Shown one piece after another: positions 57,301 through 64,000 of a stretch of 64,000 bases of DNA. The notes beneath the pieces were generated by a model. The model worked only from the letters and a program-made list of their open reading frames with translations. It had not been told where the DNA came from and ran no database searches. Origin of the DNA: Bryoerythrophyllum caledonicum (lineage: Eukaryota > Streptophyta > Bryopsida > Pottiales > Pottiaceae); the NCBI GenBank assembly GCA_963971425.1, contig OZ020519.1:15826028-15890027 (forward strand), given 5' to 3'. Within the stretch, counting starts at the first letter, position 1; the number at the start of each line of letters is the position of its first letter. The position numbers and the translations under genes are program-made.

Positions 57301-57601
57301 ACAAAAGCACCAAGAACAATTTTAGATCGTTGATGGAAATGTCCGGTGGATCCACCACGGAAGTTATTCCTTTACGCATCTCATGCTTGAACATTGCTTT
57401 AAATACTTGCGAGTACAAAGACAAAACCCACTTGTGTGCTTTTATTGATCCCTCAATCGCATTGAATGTCATGTCAACATTGTCTTCTACTTCCAGCTCT
57501 ATCACGATCTCGTAATTCCCCCAGAATAGAAGCTCTACAGTGCTATGAGGTCCCTCTCTTACCAGCTCAGTGAAGTCTACGTTCAGCCTGGATTTTGCCA
57601 T
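57301..57601 (-). CDS. BTB/POZ domain protein, first exon
   Basis: ATG at 57599-57601 starts MAKSRLNVDFTELVREGPHS. Residues about 45-100 show the BTB core: GSIKAHKWVLSLYSQVFKAM then FKHEMRKG...VDPPDISINDLKLFL. The H-A-H-K-VL--S-VF-AMF pattern is the BTB signature. Plant BTB proteins commonly act as substrate adaptors of CUL3 ubiquitin ligases or as oligomerising regulators. The frame ends at a TAG right where the BTB fold should continue, and a GT donor lies just before it, so an intron is likely. Confidence 0.7.
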
Positions 57602-57752
57602 CCTAAATTACAGTCTCACTATTCTCTCCAACAGTTCTTGCCAAATTTAAATAATGTCGCCCACCTATAGGTAATTTGGACACTCTTCTCGCACTACTAA
57701 ATATGCACCACCTCTCTCAGCTACCTCCAAAATCACTCTTGTTGTATGTCTT

Positions 57753-57856
57753 CTCTCCTTCCATTGTTTTGTTCTTGCCATTTTTCCTCTCTCCTCCGAT
57801 TATTTTATTCTTGCACTTCCTCCCCTCTCCTCCGATTGTTTTATTCTTGCCGTTTT
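57753..57856 (+). repeat. about 38-bp tandem repeat interrupted by a CACTA element
   Basis: Units of the type CTCTCCTCCGATTGTTTTATTCTTGCCGTT occur at about 57753, 57790 and 57828 and resume at 59209-59260 on the far side of the CACTA element. The insertion therefore split a pre-existing array. Confidence 0.8.
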
Positions 57857-59205
57857 CACTATAAGAAACCCGTGATTTTTGTGACGTTAGCTGTGATCAA
57901 GTGTGTTTTTCAAAACATGTTTTTGCGAACGGGCCGTGCCTTGGGCTCTCGAATTCTGGTGGATGTTGCACCAAACATGAAAAATTGGCGGAAAAACGCA
58001 GAGATATTAGCATAAACGTATTTGTTTTGCGGGACGTCCTAGTGAACATAGTCATGTTTTAGACAACGTCCTGAGAAAGGTGACAATGCCACGTCGGCAA
58101 GGGGGTTTCAACTTCACTGTGAGTAACTTCGAGATTGTTACTGCACCCTCCCGTAAAACACTGCCCAACGATTAAAACACAATGGAGATGGGCTGACCCC
58201 TACAAAAATAAAACGTGGATGTCGTTACTGACGTGACAAAAAATGTGGATGTCCTTACTGACATCACAAAAAACATGTTTGAGCCACGTAGGCAAGATAG
58301 AAATTGGATTCTTTTTTAAATGTTTGTGCCACGTAGGCAAGGTTGAAATCAACTGCCACGTAGGCAAAGAGGATGTTGGAACAGACGTCTAGATGGACGT
58401 CTACTGTGACATTTTAATGTTTATGCTAACACGAGGCTAACACCATGACAAATCCAATAATCCCATATGGATTGTCACCACTTGTGCATCCCATTGTATA
58501 TATATGTAAGGCCTTCTCTCCTATCTCATCACACTTGAATCAAGAGTGATTCACTTTCATCCATCTATTTGGATGAATTTGAATTACCCTTGAAACTTAA
58601 AGTGATACGGTACTTTTTGATGACATGGCGCTTCTTTTTGGTGACATGGCACTTGCTTTTGGTGACCTCCATCTCAACGAACGTCACAGAAAACGTCATA
58701 ATGAACGTCACAGAAAACATACCGTGTTAGAAATGACGTCCCAATTTACACTCTCCACAATTAATTATTGCATTAAACTATGCTGATTGGACATGCCACG
58801 TCATATTTAAAAAAGTGACACGTCATATTTTAAAGGTGCCACATCATAAAATGGCGGGTCCACGTATGCAAGCCTAGTCACAATCGTATGCCACGTCATG
58901 CGCCACATCATGGGCCACATTACCAAGGGCCCGGATGAAAAAGTTGGGGATGTGGCACTGCCCGTCCATGTGGCGATGATGTAGACACGACGTGGCAGCC
59001 ACATGGCAGATTTTTAACACCTTCAACCCCCAAGTTTTTGTGACGTTTTAAAAAACGTGGGCCTGTTTTTTGAGATTTTGGCATGTTTTTCGCATGTCAA
59101 TTATAACGGATTTTTTTGGACGTCAACGTTGACGTGCCGGATGCTGCACAAAACGTAATTGCACGTTAGTTGCCCTGTCACAAAAAACACGGGTTTCTTA
59201 GAGTG
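57857..59205. mobile_element. 1349-bp non-autonomous CACTA element
   Basis: It begins CACTATAAGAAACCCGTG and ends CACGGGTTTCTTAGAGTG, flanked by a TTT duplication (57854-57856 and 59206-59208). Subterminal motifs GCCACGTAGGCAAG and GCCACGTCATATTT recur many times inside, as expected for CACTA/EnSpm transposase-binding repeats. No transposase is encoded. Confidence 0.9.
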
Positions 59206-59260
59206 TTTTCTTCTCTCTTCCCGTTGTTTTATTCTTGCCGTTCCTTCCCTCTCCTCTCAC

Positions 59261-60309
59261 TCTTTTTCTCTTTCCCTCCTCCCTTTGCGACTTGGCTATT
59301 TAAAACCATTGTGATCGTTTTTACCCTCTTATTTCATCTTTTAATGCATGTCACCACCTACGTGAATAGACCATCCCACTATCCGAAATGAGGTTTCCAC
59401 AAGAAGACATTGTTGAGGATTTTTTGTACTTCCAAAATTGATTCAGGGCCCTTACAGCCAACCTACTAGTTCATCTTTACATCCAAGATGTCTTAAACGT
59501 CATATCTCCAGCTATTCCCACATATGAGGCTAAATTGATGTTGTTTTCTGAATTCTGTATGGGACCATATTTCCAATAGTTCTATCGGTCCTTGCGCACG
59601 TGCACTAGATTGCTGACATCGGCAGCCTATAGGCGTGACGCCCATTGCTTCACCCCCGCATATTTCCACAATTTGAGTTCATTATAACATATATGATAGA
59701 ATGGACTTTCCACAATTTACTAGCGGTAAAGTCCTTCGTTTTGGTTCTCTTTTTCTTCTCTTTTAAATATCATTTTATTAGCATGTTGTCAATCCAAAAG
59801 AGTTGTCTCAATATCTCTCCTTGTGCACCGTCCTTCTAGCAGTCCACTTTGTTCTTTCTTTGTCATGTCCATTGAGGACATATTGGTTTCTAAATTTTGC
59901 TTTAGAGAATATAATTTCTACACTGGTACTGTTAATATTGAATGACACCTTTAGTCACATGAACTCATGAATGTAATTTTCACTTGATTTAAATTTGAAG
60001 TGCTCCTCTTTAAAAATCCTTTGACTCATTCTAATGAAAAACAAATTCAAATTTCATTTTGAATCCAACTTTGCTCCCCTACTTTGCTGCAATCAACTAA
60101 TTTCTTCTAGGCAACTCCTACCACGGTCATAGGATAGTAATACCCATGTCAACTCTAAACCTTCCTCTAATTTCAATTGAAGTGGTGAACTAGTACATCA
60201 TGACAACATTTGAATCTCCAAATGTGGTCCAATTTCCACGGCTATAGGACCCTACCCTAAACCTTGATTTTCAATTTTCCTTTAACTTTAAATTTAAACT
60301 TTACTACAC
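59261..60309. other. spacer, no gene seen
   Basis: A/T-rich. No exon, RNA gene or shared repeat recognised. Confidence 0.4.
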
Positions 60310-60425
60310 TTTTACTTTTTGTACAAAATCTCATCTTTTTTGCGCTCTACGCTCGCAAACCAAGGCTTTCCGCTCTCCGCTCGCGGCTCTACGCTCGCAA
60401 AATAGCTTTCCCCATCGCGATCCAA
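60310..60425 (-). repeat. inverted copy of the LINE 3' tail segment
   Basis: The reverse complement matches 50455-50580: GCTATTTTGCGAGCGTAGAG, GCGAGCGGAGAGCGG, AGCCTTGGTTTGCGAGC and GCGCAAAAA in the same order. It extends into the A-rich tail (AAAAAGTAAAA) but not into ORF2. This is either a severely 5'-truncated LINE insertion or a shared short element. Confidence 0.85.
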
Positions 60426-60636
60426 CATGCTATGTCTATCCTCCTACACAAACGGAGAATTGAAAACAATCAACCAATGCCTGACCCACATACCTCTTAA
60501 ACTTATCCAACTTGCCAAGTTTGTTTTTCCAAATTACCAATCCTCCCCTTCTCTTTGTTCCTATAGTGTCTACCCTTGAAAGGGGGAAGTAGTTCCACCC
60601 TGCTAAAACTTTCTCCAGTGGGCATCGTTTTAGTAA

Positions 60637-60686
60637 GTGGTACGAACAGACACTCTTTTCACGCCGGCCTCCTTTTTAGAGACCGG

Positions 60687-60717
<31 letters not shown>

Positions 60718-61883
60718 CTTCTTCTTCTTCTTCTTCTTCTTCTTCTTCTTCTTCTTCTTCTTCTTCTTCTTCTTCTTCTTCTTCTTCTTCTTCTTCTTCT
60801 TCTTCTTCTTCTTCTTCTTCTTCTTCTTCTTCTTCTTCTTCTTCTTCTTCTTCTTCTTCTTCTTCTTCTTCTTCTTCTTCTTCTTCTTCTTCTTCTTCTT
60901 CTTCTTCTTCTTCTTCTTCTTCTTCTTCTTCTTCTTCTTCTTGTGTGCTTTCTGTATCTTCCTTAGATTTCATTGAGGGGAAGTAGTCTATCATTATGTC
61001 ACTTGTAGATTTGTTGATCAATACATAAGTCATGTCATGACAACCAACATTTTCTTCCTAATTGGTAAAGAAAGATATAGAAGTGGGTGATATTTGGTTG
61101 ACTTACCATAAAACTATTGGATCCATGTCAGAAGAGCTTCCCATTAGAATGAAGCAAGTGGGCATCAAAGGAAAGAGCTAGATGTGTGTTAGTGAAGGAG
61201 TGTGCATGGTCAATTGGAAAAGAAGTCAATCACTATTGAGATTCAATTGTTGTTCCAAAACCCCAAAAGTCGCCCTTGTATTGATTCTAGAATGTTACTT
61301 TTCTCATGAGCAATTAGAGTAGTTAGAATCACTTTGGAAGCTAAAAATACATGATTTTTTTATAGCACTCTTACCAATGTTGTGATTTCTTGGATTCTGT
61401 TTATAAATTTGGCAAATATCACATTATTAATAATTGTCCTTTATCAATGTTGATTCTTGAGGCCTCCAGAAACAAAAGTTTTGGCTTTTGTAATATTTTT
61501 ATTTTGTGTTAAAGCAATGAGGGTACTATGATATACTCATACCCATATGAATAGAAAAGTTCTATTTGCATCCAGAATATCTACATGTGGCTTGTACCTG
61601 TTCTCTTGTAACAGAATCATCAATTAATATGAGAAGGTGAGCATATTAAAACTCATTTGAAGCCACTGTACGGATTTGCTTGAAAAGAACGCACATTGAA
61701 GACTTGGAAAATTGCTTGTAAAGGACATGCCAAGAAGTTGCATGCACAAGTTGCAGTGGTGCTGTTAGTCTTCATGCCACTGTACACAACATCCTTTAGT
61801 ACATTCTTTTTTTTTAAAAGGAAAAAAAAATAGTAACTCCTGTTTTTGAGGAGGCCGGCGTGAATAGAGTGTGTTCATTCCAC
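60637..61883. mobile_element. 1.25-kb TIR element carrying a long microsatellite
   Basis: Left GGTACGAACAGACACTC...CACGCCGGCCTCCT is inverted at the right as AGGAGGCCGGCGTG...GAGTGTGTTCATTCCACC, giving TIRs of about 40 bp. The target duplication is unclear. The interior has no transposase frame. Just inside the left TIR is (CTT)85. Confidence 0.75.
60688..60942 (+). repeat. perfect (CTT)85 microsatellite
   Basis: 255 bp of uninterrupted CTT. It creates poly-Ser, poly-Leu and, on the other strand, poly-Glu frames that are not genes. The purine/pyrimidine mirror sequence can form triplex (H-DNA). Confidence 0.98.
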
Positions 61884-62661
61884 CAGTAATCTATGCCCTA
61901 ATGACTACATTCTTCGACCGTAAAGCAATAGACTCTTGGTTACTGAAAAGTACACATGTGGAGTTGTGCCCTAAATTCAAACTTGTAAGACAAAGCATTT
62001 CGGGATAAGAATGTATGGCAAACATCTGTAACATTAACTATGGAGTGTCACAACCCAATGTCACATTCTCCAAATTTTCACATCACATATCATTCTTTCT
62101 TCATGAATTATTTACCTTTTCTGAAGTATGTCAACAGTGTGGGAGATGTTCAAAGATTGTGGACTTCAAAGACATGAAGTAAAAGTAGTGAGAATGTTTT
62201 AAAAGTGTTGTTGCATTGCCATGTGTTGCATTTTAGTAGTGAGTGATTCAATTGAGCAAGTGCATTTTATTCAAGATGATCCTTTCTCATTTAGTTCTTT
62301 TTCTTTTCTGAACAAGAGGAAGTGTATTTCAATGCCAATTATATTTTAATGAACCATGGTCTCAACCAATTAAGGCATCTCAACTTTTTCAAAAAATTAT
62401 GATTAGATTGTAAATCACCAATTACATTTGACATTCCAATATTTTACACAAATAGGAATGTCATTAATGGTTTGATGTCTATGTATTAATGGCTTAAATT
62501 AAATTGGAAATATAAGAATTTATGAACATAACGGGACATGAAGGACCCTAAAAATAGTATGTACATAAGTCAAATATAAAAACACATGGGGCTTGTAGAA
62601 AAAAAACTACGATGCTTCCAAACGATGTTCAATTAAAGAAGGCTATACTTATGAAGAACCA
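61884..62661. other. spacer, no gene seen
   Basis: A/T-rich with no recognisable feature. Confidence 0.4.
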
Positions 62662-63475
62662 TTAACCCCTGTAGGACCAAGGCAATTTTTCCTCAAAAAC
62701 ACTCCCAAACTGCCATTTTCAGCACATTAAACACAAAATGATACAAAATTATTTTTTTGAAATTTAACCGTAGGATCTTGTACTAGACTTGTATGAGGGT
62801 GTGTGGTAAAAATTTTGGTAAGTTTGACCGCACAGATTGAAAGATATTAGCCTTTGAAGTGCGACATAATCTCTTTTTCAGGTCATACTATACACCTTCA
62901 ACAAACTTCGACCACCTTCTATGGCAACTTTTTGCACTACGGGCCGTGAATTTATTGTGTTAACTTGAAAAGGATCATGTTAGGCACATATGCACCAAAT
63001 TTTAGAAATAGAAAAGGTGTAGAAGACGTCCTAAAAAATCCTACAATGCAACTATGTGCCGAGAATCAACAATACACTTTATATTTTGCATATATCATAT
63101 CCTTCTCAAATATATGAAACTCACAAAGCCGTACGGTAGATGCAAAGATCTCAATTTCTTTTCCAAGAGGACATTTTCTTTCTTTTAAATGGACAAAAAC
63201 TCGAATTTCTATTGAATTTAGAAGTTATTAAAGTTTGGTGACAGTATTTGTGATAAGTCACACTAAACTGCCGCACTATTTGTATATGTAAGTGAATAAA
63301 TTGTAACTTTTGAACCGTAAGTCGGAATTCTACAAAATTTGTTTCTACGCAAAGCTAATCAAAAGTTGTCCATTCAATAAAAAAATCTCAGAAAATAATG
63401 CCTAGAATTGAGAACGTGGTACCTTACTCGAACTCAAAATGTCCCCCGAGGGGACATTGGTCCTTTAGGGGTTAA
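62662..63475. mobile_element. 814-bp TTAA-family element
   Basis: It begins TTAACCCCTGTAGGACCAAG and ends ATTGGTCCTTTAGGGGTTAA, with exact TTAA at both ends. Internal blocks (CCGTAGGATC, TTTGACCGCACAGATTG, TATGCACCAAATTTT) match 6950-7560 directly and 11134-12068 inversely. This is the best preserved long copy in the window. It lies at the very edge of repeat C. Confidence 0.85.
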
Positions 63476-63812
63476 GGTAGAGGCATCCAATTCCGATTGG
63501 TCATCCAATTTGATCACTAGAGTATGCATGGAGCGGTGCATGAAAACGGGAAATGCATGAAGTGACCCAAAATCGAGAACTCAACATCTAAAAACTCCTG
63601 TCATTACCAGCATTGGCTCATGAAGTGTGCAATTTTGGGTTGCTCCACCTCAATTGAGCTCTCATTGGTTGCCTTGCCTCAAAAGTCGAACAAGGCCTTT
63701 CGGCATTGGGTACCCTCCATGAGTTGGTTATCCATGGCATGTCTTCTCTCTTTTACTCACTCTCACTTGTGGGCAATGGGTGAAGGAGGGCACCAAATCT
63801 CACCTATTCTAA
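63472..63812 (+). repeat. dispersed repeat C, copy 2
   Basis: It matches 17668-18019 over its length (GGTAGAGGCATCCAATTCC through GCACCAAATCTCACCTA). Its left end touches the TTAA of the preceding element, so that element inserted at the repeat border or the repeat's left end was lost. Confidence 0.75.
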
Positions 63813-64000
63813 AGTTTGATTATGGGCTCTAATGAGTTTTGGGCTTTTAAATTCTATATCAATTCCAAATAATTATTTGAGATTAAATTTGAAAAATATT
63901 TGCTGAGTTTTATTCCTAATTCCGCATCTTTCTACATAAATGTTTTTGACCTACAATGTCATTCGAGCCCTCAATTGGCTTAAGTGATCCGGATTGGGTG
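63813..64000. other. spacer to window end
   Basis: No feature recognised. Confidence 0.4.

Noticed and set aside
60576-61033. Poly-Ser, poly-Leu and poly-Glu open frames of over 100 codons
   Set aside because: They are translations of the (CTT)85 microsatellite in three phases, not genes.

Overview
The window looks like nuclear DNA of a streptophyte plant with a large, transposon-rich genome, more likely a non-seed plant than a crop-type angiosperm. That is inference. It rests on AP2-like DNA-binding proteins, a plant-type anoctamin gene split into many small GT-AG exons, repeated AAACCCTA telo-box motifs, long gene-poor spacers, and an hAT transposase type I associate with bryophytes, lycophytes and ferns. 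No species can be named from sequence alone. Most open frames here are chance or repeat frames. The real genes have short exons that single-frame ORF calling misses.

Layout. 0-0.65 kb: the 3' end of a gene reading out of the window. 0.65-10 kb: spacers, small TIR elements and a GC-rich 5.4-6.9 kb block bounded by two perfect alternating purine-pyrimidine palindromes. 7.6?-14.5 kb: an anoctamin (TMEM16)-like gene on the minus strand. Its splice sites and phases are coherent from 14.06 to 10.0 kb, but two exons carry in-frame stops. Its introns hold a CACTA MITE, a TTAA element, a GC-rich foldback and a 355-bp MITE. 15-27 kb: more TTAA elements, a pyrimidine tract, a GC-rich island with a G-quadruplex motif, and long unassigned DNA. 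27-33.3 kb: two related AP2-like genes facing each other tail to tail, one preceded by an exon-sized 69-bp coding repeat. 34-37.5 kb: a broken hAT transposase on the minus strand. 38.7-50.6 kb: one long, decayed non-LTR retrotransposon with an ORF1, a 2A-type ribosome-skipping motif near the start of ORF2, an APE-type endonuclease, reverse transcriptase, an unassigned linker, RNase H and a zinc-knuckle tail. 53.3-55.8 kb: a 63/64-bp satellite built as an inverted pair around a palindrome centred at 53875. 56-57.6 kb: a BTB/POZ gene on the minus strand. 57.8-64 kb: a 1.35-kb CACTA element, a 1.25-kb TIR element containing an uninterrupted (CTT)85, and a TTAA element next to a repeat also found at 17.7 kb.

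How the parts relate. The host genes here (AP2-like pair, anoctamin, BTB) have unrelated roles and form no pathway. The common theme is mobile DNA: at least five non-autonomous families occur more than once in 64 kb, and several sit inside introns or inside each other. The most unusual items are the 2A motif inside a plant-type LINE, the stop-bearing but otherwise well-preserved anoctamin gene, the inverted satellite, and the TTAA-flanked family that resembles piggyBac-derived elements.
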